DNA from: Fidelibacterota bacterium
Lineage (GTDB): Bacteria; Fidelibacterota; Marinisomatia; Marinisomatales; TCS56
Direction of reading: 5' to 3'
NCBI GenBank assembly: GCA_013203015.1
Contig: JABMPO010000012.1
Span: 1-6,253, forward strand
Length of the DNA: 6,253 nt
Under the pieces are notes generated by a model. The model was not told the origin of the DNA. It saw only the letters and a list, made by a program, of their open reading frames with translations, and did not search any database. Shown one piece after another: positions 1 to 6,253 of the stretch (the stretch's first letter is position 1; each line of letters opens with the position of its first letter). The translations under genes and the position numbers were made by a program.

Positions 1-72
1 AAATATAATACAACTTCGCAAAATAATTTCAACAACCCGGATAGATCCGTGCTGTTCTGTCTTCGACCTCAT

Positions 73-107
73 AAAAAAAGGCATCTGAACTACAGATGCC
101 TTTTTTA
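73..107 (-). terminator. Rho-independent terminator ending the three-gene unit
   Basis: GGCATCTG (80-87) and CAGATGCC (93-100) form a perfect 8-bp stem around the 5-base loop AACTA (88-92). Flanking A (74-79) and T (101-106) runs extend the pairing to 14 bp. Read on the minus strand, the hairpin is followed by seven T residues (complement of 73-79). It lies about 25 bases beyond the TAA of the PorV-like gene (124-126), the expected place for ending the operon. Six T residues on the plus side mean that it could also stop transcription from the left. Confidence 0.92.
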
Positions 108-123
108 TTAATCGAAATAGCGG

Positions 124-1215
124 TTATAATTGCAGACGGAAGGTCATCCGTGAAACCATCCCTAATAAACCAGTATCGGTTACAGAATAATCCACCGAAA
201 ACTTATAAGGAATAAATGGAAAACTACCCGATGCAAGTCCAAAACCAAAAGCGGGTACTAAAACATATCCAAAATCATCCTCAATAGAACTACTGAATTC
301 TGCAGTACTGGTAGCATCAGTTAAATCTTCACTGTATTTTTGGAACTGGTATTTCAAACCACTTCGTAAATAGAGAATATTCATTATCTTCAGCTCAACC
401 CCAGTAATATAATAGGGATTAAAATCACGGGGATCGAAATATTCCAAATTAACAGTTGCGGCAAGCGCTGAGCTTTGAAATAGACCATTTGGTCCGATTG
501 GAGTCAGCGATATACCAATTCGTACTGAAAGTGGCAGTGGCCAGTATTGCGTATCTAAACGGCCATTAACGGAGGGATTAGCTTCCAGTTCTTCATTTAC
601 ATCAACATCAATTAATTGATCGGTTCCAAATAGTCGCATTTTTGAGCCGAAATTGGTAATAGCCATACCAATTGTTAAATCTGAAAAATCCAAACGGTAT
701 TGTGATCCAAGATCAACCGCGAATGCATTTGCGGATGAAAAAGATATCAATTCCCGGATCATTTTTCCAGAGATACCAACGGCAAACCGATCGCTGACTT
801 TTCTCGCAATCCCAATACCCAGGGTCATATCATAAGATTCAACTTGGCGCCCGGTACCATTGGGATAAAAGGCAGTTGTTTCGATCATATCGCCCATTGT
901 CAGATAGCTGAAGCTGATTCCAAGATTTCCCAGCGCACCAGCCGGAATAACAGCCGCAAAATAACTATGGGTAATATCTGTAAACCAGTTAGTGTTATTA
1001 AGCAATATCTCTGGTTGAGTAACAAGGGCCATCCCGGCAGGATTCCAGTACAACGCTGATGCATCATCTACCTGGGCCACAAAAGCGCCTCCCAGGCCTT
1101 CTGCCCTGGCACCGACACCGATTTTCAAGAAATTTGCCACTGAAGTTCCAACATTATCAAATTGGGCACTGATCACCCCTACCAGCAGAGTAATGATTGT
1201 AATGGTATGCTTCAT
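124..1215 (-). CDS. PorV/PorQ family outer-membrane beta-barrel protein (UPF0164-like)
   Basis: Complete 363-residue outer-membrane protein, a usual length for the PorV/PorQ family. A signal peptide is visible: MKH, hydrophobic 5-15, and a small-residue cleavage site ISA|Q after Ala17. The family hallmark follows at once: GARAEGLGGAF (35-45) and DDASALYWNPAGMA (50-63), the conserved inward-folded N-terminal segment of this FadL-like barrel. The rest alternates amphipathic strands and turns, for example LGNLGISFSYLTMG (95-108), FAVGISGKMI (144-153) and LYLRSGLKYQF (281-291), ending in a strand closing at Leu363. No cysteine is present. In Porphyromonas gingivalis, PorV carries T9SS cargo from the translocon to the cell-surface attachment complex, and PorQ is a paralogue within that complex. 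Here the gene directly follows a putative T9SS cargo and overlaps it by four bases, suggesting a carrier or anchor for that protein. PorV cannot be told from PorQ, and lineages of this type often have several paralogues, so no symbol is given. Confidence 0.9.
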   Translation of the reverse strand: MKHTITIITLLVGVISAQFDNVGTSVANFLKIGVGARAEGLGGAFVAQVDDASALYWNPAGMALVTQPEILLNNTNWFTDITHSYFAAVIPAGALGNLGISFSYLTMGDMIETTAFYPNGTGRQVESYDMTLGIGIARKVSDRFAVGISGKMIRELISFSSANAFAVDLGSQYRLDFSDLTIGMAITNFGSKMRLFGTDQLIDVDVNEELEANPSVNGRLDTQYWPLPLSVRIGISLTPIGPNGLFQSSALAATVNLEYFDPRDFNPYYITGVELKIMNILYLRSGLKYQFQKYSEDLTDATSTAEFSSSIEDDFGYVLVPAFGFGLASGSFPFIPYKFSVDYSVTDTGLLGMVSRMTFRLQL

Positions 1216-1224
1216 TTTATCACC
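1212..1224 (-). promoter_or_regulatory. ATGA start-stop overlap with GGTGAT ribosome-binding-like element
   Basis: On the minus strand the ATG of the PorV-like gene (1213-1215) overlaps the TGA stop of the exported-protein gene (1212-1214) as ATGA, the classical sign of coupled translation. GGTGAT (1219-1224), three bases upstream of the ATG, matches the distal part of the extended Shine-Dalgarno consensus (TAAGGAGGTGAT) but lacks the GGAGG core. It is therefore a weak site, and initiation here may depend on ribosomes finishing the upstream gene. Confidence 0.5.
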
Positions 1225-4200
1225 GCAAACTTTCCGGTTTTTTCTTGACCATCCGCCATAACATGGAACAAGTATACCCCAAATGATATCTCCTGATCAT
1301 TGTAAGTACGTAGATTCCAGGCTTCAGTGCTTGGACCACGATAACCATCACTTTCAGGGTTATGCTGAATTATTTTTACTAATTCACCAGCAATATTAAA
1401 AATCCTTATCACACAATTGTCAGGCAAATGAGTAAACTGAATTTCCTTCACCTCGACATTAGTTTCATAAACAGATGTCACAATGTAGGGATTTGGTACT
1501 ACCAGAATCGAATCAAGATCATCTTTTTCGACCTTGAAATCAGGTACAACAGTTGAAATCGTATATTTGTCAATACCTGGTAATACTGGGTTTGTAAAAT
1601 TAACACGGATGATGTTCCCATATTCAAATTGAGTAAACTCCTTGTTGATCTTAGAAGCCCACCCGGTTAAACCGGCATCATTCGCAAAATGATAAACCTG
1701 CGATTCGTTATATGGCTCATAAATCGGAATAAAAACAACATTAGCGGTGAATATATATGAATCAAGACTATCGGCAAGTTCATAAAATGATTCCGGCTTT
1801 GTATTGCCAACCACCTGATATAGCGCAACATTAATCCGAACTGGTTCATCTTCAACCGTCCACAATTCAAAAGGTACGATTATAGTATCAATAGGTTGAC
1901 TCCCTAATAGAATCGGATTGTTGTAATAAGATGCAATCGACCCTTCTGCCGTAAAACGATACTCCAAGTCCTTCTGCAGGTCAGAAAGTTGCGGTTTACC
2001 TGTTGGTTGAGGAAAGCCGTAGTTATCAGCAAGATCTTTATAAAATCCATACCAAGTATTATCTATTCCGCCGATTCCAACTCCTCCGAATAGTACTTCT
2101 GTGCTAGTATCGGAATCCTGTATAGTGAAAGCTGTATCTTCATTATCAATCGTCCAGTAAGCATTTTCAAATAGGGGAATGAAACCATCGATGACGTATT
2201 GGAAAGCACCAGATTCTATATCTGTTTCCATATTGATTACCGTATCATTGTCATCCAGATCTTCCATGACCCAGTAATTGATTGAATCTCCAATTGATTT
2301 GAAAGTCACCTCGTAATCATGGCCTTTACTGATAAAGTCATCGGTATTTAATTCAGCATCCCTAATAAACTCATAGTTTGAAGGATCAATATAGGTAGCA
2401 GTTAAGCGGGCATCAGAGTTACCAGCCACGTGAACAATTTGAGAATTTTCTTGTTCATACCCTGCAGGACTTGCCTGCGGTATAACCGCGACTGTATTGT
2501 CACCCACAATAAAGGCATTTTTTGCACGCGAATTCTCTAGTGGATCCACCGGCGCTCCAACCCAATTATCCTGATGATCATAAGCACAGACAGAATACCA
2601 ATATTCGTAACCATTTACCACGCTATTATCAACAAAAGAATATCGTAAACCAGAATCTGTTCCCAGATTGTAATAAGCTAAAGGATCCGTCATTGGATGA
2701 GAACCAGATGTGTTTATATTAACAAGATTAATAGTGGAAGTATCAAGAACTACTTCATCTCCATCTGCTACATTAAAAATAAGACTATCGAAATTGGAAG
2801 CTAAAATATCATCCATGTCAATCACCGAAGTAATTGCACCTTCCAAATAAGTACCATCTTTCAGCAACACAACATCTCTATGTTTATCGAACATACTTAT
2901 TGGTTGATAGATATCGGTGGGATTCCCATTAATATCGGTGATCACATTGCCCCAGGTTTTTCCACGGTCAGTGCTGCGATAAATACGATAACCTTCGAAA
3001 GCTAAATTTCTAGTCACAGGATCAGGTTTGATTTCAGTTGAATCTGCGTCCCAGAATAGAGTGACCTTCCCATCATCAGCAATTGCATGAACATTTGGCG
3101 TTGGTAAAGGCGGTTTGGGATTTGAACAATTATTATCATATAACGACTGGAAAACCTTAGCATTCCTGATAAGGTCGGTCTCATCGATTCCCATGAAGTC
3201 AGCAAACGTAAATATTACCTGTTCACCCGGAGCCAGATCCATTGGTCCCGAGGCAATCACCCAGGTAATGTCCGGTCCATAGGAATACGGTTTTTTCTGA
3301 ATATCCAGGGCAGCAGGAGTAATATTGTGGGGCGTCTGAATTCCTGATTTTAATTGTTCGTTATAGGCTTGGGCATCAGTCTGGGCTTCCTGACTGTATT
3401 CGTAGGTGTATACCGATGAAACATCATAGCTGGTTCGAATTCCGTCATTATCAATTTTGGTACACTCCAGAAATTTCAATCCGATCCAGCCAATACCGGA
3501 AGATTTAAAGCCCTCCGCCTGGTCGTCTCCATCCCAAACCAGGGCGAAGTTTTCCAAAAGATAGGCATCAGTTGTATCGCTTAATTTCTCAGCGATGTGG
3601 GGATCATCGGCTTCGATAAACATGGAATAGTCGTCGGTCCATTCGGCTCCTCCCTGTTCAGGAGTATCCGGATCACCAGCCACCCCCATGTACAGATCCT
3701 TCAGTGTATCAGCGCCCACGTTGGTCATTAGCTGAATAAAAACCAGCCCATCATTTCCGAATGTTGAAGAATAATTTAAAACCCAAACGTCAAATCGAAC
3801 ATTGAGTGGTCCTACCCCATTGCTCTCAAAAGTATTCCCTTCATCGGGATCATTATCGGTTACTACAAAATAGGCTTCCCGGTCGGCCTGGATTCCCAAT
3901 CCGCAAGGAGCATCGGGAAAACCATCACCTAATTGCGATTCAATGCCAGGAAATGATTCCCCGGTAAGGGCATCGGTGTAGGTGCCGGAGGGATCTAGCT
4001 CGATCGGCCAGAGAGCTGGCCATGATTCAGGCTTATCACTGAAGGCGATTCCGATATTCGCTTCGGTATCAACGAAACCAGCATCGTACCCTGGAAGTGG
4101 TTCAAATTCTTCTTCACTACCACGGCCCGCACCACGGGTACCCACGGCAACCGATGGTTGACCATTAACCAATGCGCCGACAATTGGTGACATTGTCCAA

Positions 4201-4490
4201 TAATAAGTACAACAACCATCCTTCTGCATACTGCCAGCGGGAAATTCATGATTTAATCCCCAGCGATCATACCCAAGGGTGGCTGCATTGGACAGGCGTA
4301 ATACCATGTTCCCCACATTCAGAACGCTCCGCTTGCGATCCCCAAAACCCATGGTTTTACCCATGGATAACGGTTCAAGTCCTCGTTGGGGAGCGATGTA
4401 TTTATTATAATATTCCAGTTTTGACAGATTCCCATAATCTTCACCAAATAGTAATCCGCATAGAATTGTGAATATAAGTATCCGTTTCAT
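1212..4490 (-). CDS. Large exported protein with fibronectin III-like region and T9SS type A-like C-terminal domain
   Basis: Probable surface or secreted protein of 1092 residues; no enzyme motif is recognised. A signal peptide is clear (MKR, hydrophobic 4-15, likely cleavage after Gly16). Cys11 lies in this segment but lacks a proper lipobox. Residues about 55-300 resemble a module that I recall as frequent in exported proteins of FCB lineages: WGLNHEFPAGS (77-87), then REAYFVVTDNDPDE (204-217) and FIQLMTNVGADTL (251-263). A fibronectin III-like fold is suggested by VTLFWD (476-481), FEGYRIYRSTD (498-508) and GYEYWYSVCAYD (627-638). Residues 664-980 are beta-rich with no named domain. The last 100 residues form a sorting-type domain starting near VVPNPY (997-1002). 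The mature protein has seven cysteines, including a CC pair at 93-94. The start is supported by the signal peptide and the AGGGG site. It lies between the receptor and a PorV-family barrel, overlapping both, which fits T9SS-type export. An adhesive, ligand-capturing or structural role is possible. Confidence 0.85.
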   Translation of the reverse strand: MKRILIFTILCGLLFGEDYGNLSKLEYYNKYIAPQRGLEPLSMGKTMGFGDRKRSVLNVGNMVLRLSNAATLGYDRWGLNHEFPAGSMQKDGCCTYYWTMSPIVGALVNGQPSVAVGTRGAGRGSEEEFEPLPGYDAGFVDTEANIGIAFSDKPESWPALWPIELDPSGTYTDALTGESFPGIESQLGDGFPDAPCGLGIQADREAYFVVTDNDPDEGNTFESNGVGPLNVRFDVWVLNYSSTFGNDGLVFIQLMTNVGADTLKDLYMGVAGDPDTPEQGGAEWTDDYSMFIEADDPHIAEKLSDTTDAYLLENFALVWDGDDQAEGFKSSGIGWIGLKFLECTKIDNDGIRTSYDVSSVYTYEYSQEAQTDAQAYNEQLKSGIQTPHNITPAALDIQKKPYSYGPDITWVIASGPMDLAPGEQVIFTFADFMGIDETDLIRNAKVFQSLYDNNCSNPKPPLPTPNVHAIADDGKVTLFWDADSTEIKPDPVTRNLAFEGYRIYRSTDRGKTWGNVITDINGNPTDIYQPISMFDKHRDVVLLKDGTYLEGAITSVIDMDDILASNFDSLIFNVADGDEVVLDTSTINLVNINTSGSHPMTDPLAYYNLGTDSGLRYSFVDNSVVNGYEYWYSVCAYDHQDNWVGAPVDPLENSRAKNAFIVGDNTVAVIPQASPAGYEQENSQIVHVAGNSDARLTATYIDPSNYEFIRDAELNTDDFISKGHDYEVTFKSIGDSINYWVMEDLDDNDTVINMETDIESGAFQYVIDGFIPLFENAYWTIDNEDTAFTIQDSDTSTEVLFGGVGIGGIDNTWYGFYKDLADNYGFPQPTGKPQLSDLQKDLEYRFTAEGSIASYYNNPILLGSQPIDTIIVPFELWTVEDEPVRINVALYQVVGNTKPESFYELADSLDSYIFTANVVFIPIYEPYNESQVYHFANDAGLTGWASKINKEFTQFEYGNIIRVNFTNPVLPGIDKYTISTVVPDFKVEKDDLDSILVVPNPYIVTSVYETNVEVKEIQFTHLPDNCVIRIFNIAGELVKIIQHNPESDGYRGPSTEAWNLRTYNDQEISFGVYLFHVMADGQEKTGKFAVIK
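1215..1514 (-). other. C-terminal sorting-type domain (T9SS type A / FlgD Ig-like)
   Basis: Residues 993-1092 of the exported protein. It opens with VVPNPY (997-1002), continues with IQFTHLP (1017-1023) and VIRIFNIAGELVKII (1027-1041), then WNLR (1058-1061), and ends GVYLFHV (1071-1077) ... GKFAVIK (1086-1092). That order (PNP start, beta strands with I-x-I-x-N-x-x-G-E/K-x-V, a Gly-Val-Tyr strand, a closing Lys-rich strand) is characteristic of T9SS type A tails and the related FlgD Ig-like fold. In the T9SS the tail directs passage through the outer membrane and is then often cleaved. A FlgD-like accessory domain that does not act as a signal cannot be excluded. Confidence 0.8.
2577..3104 (-). 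other. Fibronectin III-like domain with an internal insertion (in the exported protein)
   Basis: Covers residues 463-638 of the exported protein. The early strand VTLFWD and the following FEGYRIYRSTD, and the late strand GYEYWYSVCAYD, are typical of bacterial fibronectin III modules. However, first and last strands are about 160 residues apart, against roughly 90 for a normal domain. Residues about 515-612 fill the gap, with acidic segments such as VIDMDDI (556-562) and VADGDEVVLD (574-583). This may be an inserted subdomain or a long loop. The boundaries are approximate. Confidence 0.55.
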
Positions 4491-4502
4491 TATTTAACCC
4501 CT
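4488..4502 (-). promoter_or_regulatory. TAATG stop-start overlap with Shine-Dalgarno-like AGGGG
   Basis: On the minus strand the receptor's TAA (4490-4492) shares its last base with the ATG of the next gene (4488-4490), giving TAATG. An AGGGG purine run (4498-4502) lies inside the last codons of the receptor gene, 7 bases before that ATG, which is a good spacing for ribosome binding. The arrangement supports this start codon and suggests translational re-initiation. The site is read from the sequence; its function is inferred. Confidence 0.55.
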
Positions 4503-6253
4503 ATACTTATTCCAAACTCAATATGGCGTGGTGGACCATAAAAAGTCGGTGCAAATTCACCAATCACTGATACACCGGGATTGAGACTCTGATCCGCTTT
4601 ACCACTACTGTTATAGACATTCAGAATATTTGTCCGGTCAAACAAGTTGGTCACATCAGCATAAAAGCGAATATTTGCAAACCTGGCTGACATATCATAA
4701 TAGGCTTTCATGTTAAACACAGCAGTTGGTGGCATCCGGCCAGAATTACTTACATCAAGTGGGCGACCACGGGCATCGGATGGTGAATATGGAAATCCAC
4801 TACCCATATTGCCGATTATATTTACACCAAATCCTTTCGGATGTTGATAATCGAAATTGATGTTAAGAGTATGGGGTTGATCCCAAGGCATTATTATTGT
4901 CTTGCGAGCCGGATAGGTTCCATAAACCGAAGCAGAATAGGCATCATCCCAATGCTGATATTCATCTTGAGAATTACCCTCCGCCCTCGAATAAGTATAA
5001 GCGATGGCCCAACTGGAATTTTTATCCTTCAGTTTCCTCAGAGTAAGCTCAATTCCCTTTGAATTTCCGTAATCCATATTTTCAAATACCGAAAATTCGG
5101 TTGGATCAGCATCATAGATTACCGCAGCTATATAATCATAAATGTCTTTGTAAAATACAGTTGCATGAATCACATATTCATCGGTTAACTGGTTTCTGAT
5201 ACCAAATTCATAGGCAACCGTTGTTTCAGGCTTAAGATTGGGACTCCCAACCGGCGGTATATACCAATCGCCTAAACTATAAGGGAATGGGTACATGCTG
5301 TTGCCAAACAAACTGTTAGCCAACTGAGTAGAAGCCGCACCAGTTTGACTGGCAATATAATTTCCAATATTCTCCATCTCACTGGGAAGACCGCCATAAC
5401 CATTGGAATTAGATAACCGGAACATATTCTGATATTCCGGATACTGAATGAAATGACCATAAGAAAAATGGAATGCTAACCGTTCAGTAACCGGATAACC
5501 GACTCCGATTCGTGGACTCCAATGTTTTTTAATTTCAGCTTGTTGGGCTGGAATAAAAACATCAATACCATTAACATCATCAATATATCCCCAATCGGCC
5601 AGACCTCTGATCGAATCAGGTAAATCACTATTTGTGTAAATAACGTCATTAAACATGTATCGTAGCGGTTTGGTGGGATCAGCATAATCAGAATTCGGAT
5701 TCATATAATCCCAACGCAGCCCCAGGTTGATTATCAGGTCGTTATATTCAATCTTATCCTGTAAATAGAAACTGCGCTGATCCGGTGTCTTCTTCCATAC
5801 GACCCAGGATGGTGCTGATGCAATTCCATATGGTCCACCGCCAAGGTATCTGCCCCGGAAATTATTCAACTCATACAGTTTCATTTCCAGACCTGTTTTG
5901 AATTGATGCTCTTTATTGAACTGCCAGGTCAGTGAACCCTGATAAGTTTTAGTTACCGAGGAATAGTGGCGATAATCATAAAAATCTGAAGTTGCTTCTC
6001 GAAGAGTATCACCATAAGTATTTATTACCGGATAATTACCATAAAACTCATAATTGGAAGTATTATCATAGGCATCACCTTCGCGAATTGGCGGTGTGAT
6101 TCCATAATTGTATGAACCGTTACCGTCTATATCCATATACCTTTCGGGTCCGAATGAGTCCCACACCGAGTTTCCATTGACATCGACTAATTCTTCACGT
6201 GCAGACCATTCGCCATCTCCATCAGCGTCGGTAAAAGCTTCACCGATATCCCA
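4490..6253 (-). CDS. TonB-dependent outer-membrane receptor, C-terminal part (5' end outside window)
   Basis: Outer-membrane beta-barrel of the TonB-dependent receptor superfamily, which takes up a ligand using energy from TonB-ExbBD. The ligand cannot be read from the sequence. The frame is open to the right edge, so 587 residues are visible and the N-terminal plug and signal peptide lie outside. A GTG codon at 6164-6166 is internal to this frame and should not be taken as the start. Numbering from the first visible residue, barrel signatures are NLGLRWDY (176-183), WSPRIG (245-250), NLKPETT (339-345, a strongly conserved receptor motif), VTNLFDRTN (534-542) and GPPRHIEFGI (573-582) in the last strand. 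The amphipathic, Tyr/Trp-rich strands and the lack of cysteine also fit. Residues 1-48 carry acidic Asp/Asn-Gly repeats, probably in an extracellular loop. The style recalls Oar/SusC-like receptors of the FCB group. The TAA stop overlaps the next start by one base. The family call is firm; the substrate is unknown. Confidence 0.9.
   Translation of the reverse strand, partial: WDIGEAFTDADGDGEWSAREELVDVNGNSVWDSFGPERYMDIDGNGSYNYGITPPIREGDAYDNTSNYEFYGNYPVINTYGDTLREATSDFYDYRHYSSVTKTYQGSLTWQFNKEHQFKTGLEMKLYELNNFRGRYLGGGPYGIASAPSWVVWKKTPDQRSFYLQDKIEYNDLIINLGLRWDYMNPNSDYADPTKPLRYMFNDVIYTNSDLPDSIRGLADWGYIDDVNGIDVFIPAQQAEIKKHWSPRIGVGYPVTERLAFHFSYGHFIQYPEYQNMFRLSNSNGYGGLPSEMENIGNYIASQTGAASTQLANSLFGNSMYPFPYSLGDWYIPPVGSPNLKPETTVAYEFGIRNQLTDEYVIHATVFYKDIYDYIAAVIYDADPTEFSVFENMDYGNSKGIELTLRKLKDKNSSWAIAYTYSRAEGNSQDEYQHWDDAYSASVYGTYPARKTIIMPWDQPHTLNINFDYQHPKGFGVNIIGNMGSGFPYSPSDARGRPLDVSNSGRMPPTAVFNMKAYYDMSARFANIRFYADVTNLFDRTNILNVYNSSGKADQSLNPGVSVIGEFAPTFYGPPRHIEFGISIGVK
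6116..6253 (-). repeat. Acidic D-x-[DN]-G-[DN]-x repeats in the receptor (calcium-loop-like)
   Basis: Visible residues 1-48 of the receptor contain three short related units: DADGDG (9-14), DVNGNS (24-29) and DIDGNG (41-46). Each is followed within two residues by Trp or Tyr. Tryptophans at residues 1, 16 and 31 are spaced exactly 15 apart, and the third unit is 17 long. The first visible residues, WDIGEAF, look like the tail of a preceding unit, so the array probably continues past the window edge. Such loops resemble the Asp-rich calcium-binding loops of dockerin, EF-hand and thrombospondin type 3 repeats. Calcium binding here is an inference. This is a protein-level repeat; the DNA units are not identical. 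Confidence 0.7.

Noticed and set aside
1..72. Possible small genes at the left edge: a minus-strand ATG at 70-72 open to base 1, and plus-strand frames open from the edge to TGA at 86-88 and TAA at 109-111
   Set aside because: The minus-strand ATG directly follows the terminator T-run with no room for a ribosome-binding site. The plus-strand frames are short and two are open at once, so coding cannot be shown. A convergent gene ending here remains possible.
2530..2553. GAATTC and GGATCC sites about 12 bases apart, resembling a cloning polylinker
   Set aside because: The bases encode an uninterrupted, sensible segment of the exported protein (PVDPLENSRAKN), and the order of sites does not match a common vector. 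Chance restriction sites in natural sequence.
4346..4367. Direct repeat of CCCATGG separated by a short T-rich spacer
   Set aside because: It falls inside the coding sequence for SMGKTMGFG and is explained by two similar Met-Gly codon pairs. No wider symmetry or second copy was seen.
4172..4471. Plus-strand 99-codon open frame, and other open frames of 60-84 codons on both strands (such as 653-835, 844-1059 and 3995-4249)
   Set aside because: All lie inside the three long minus-strand genes, and their products have no signal peptide, domain or sensible composition. They are shadows of the real frames.
4361..4490. Lipoprotein signal in the exported protein (Cys11)
   Set aside because: The residue before the cysteine is Leu rather than Gly, Ala or Ser, and the cysteine lies mid-way in the hydrophobic stretch. 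A normal signal peptidase I site after Gly16 fits better.
6164..6166. GTG codon that could start a 558-residue version of the receptor
   Set aside because: The frame stays open for 29 more codons to the window edge with the same repeat-like composition. A receptor starting here would lack signal peptide and plug.

Overview
The window is one minus-strand transcription unit read from the right edge to the left. It holds three tightly packed genes for envelope proteins and then a strong intrinsic terminator. The order of transcription is: (1) the C-terminal part of a TonB-dependent outer-membrane receptor, whose start lies beyond the right edge; (2) a 1092-residue exported protein with a fibronectin III-like region and a C-terminal domain like those recognised by the type IX secretion system (T9SS); (3) a 363-residue outer-membrane beta-barrel of the PorV/PorQ family. 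The terminator lies at about 73-107.

The junctions have no intergenic space. Genes 1 and 2 share one base (TAATG) and genes 2 and 3 share four bases (ATGA). This points to one polycistronic mRNA with translational coupling. The promoter is not in the window. The coding strand is almost gap-free from 6253 to 124, and the only non-coding DNA is the leftmost 123 bases.

The combination of a T9SS-like tail, a PorV-family barrel and an Oar/SusC-like TonB receptor with acidic D-x-[DN]-G-[DN]-G repeats points to the FCB group. From recall of the protein styles, I favour Candidatus Neomarinimicrobiota (Marinimicrobia/SAR406), or the related Calditrichota, KSB1 or Ignavibacteria lineages, over classical Bacteroidetes. 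No marker gene is present, so this is an inference.

A plausible reading is that the exported protein crosses the outer membrane by a T9SS-type route and that the co-encoded PorV-like barrel is its shuttle or anchor. The TonB receptor could import a ligand that the surface protein captures or displays. The sequence gives no substrate and no catalytic motif for the exported protein. No mobile elements, CRISPR arrays, RNA genes or clear pseudogenes were seen. The points most worth a second look are the cargo-carrier-receptor module and the 15-17-residue acidic repeats in the receptor.
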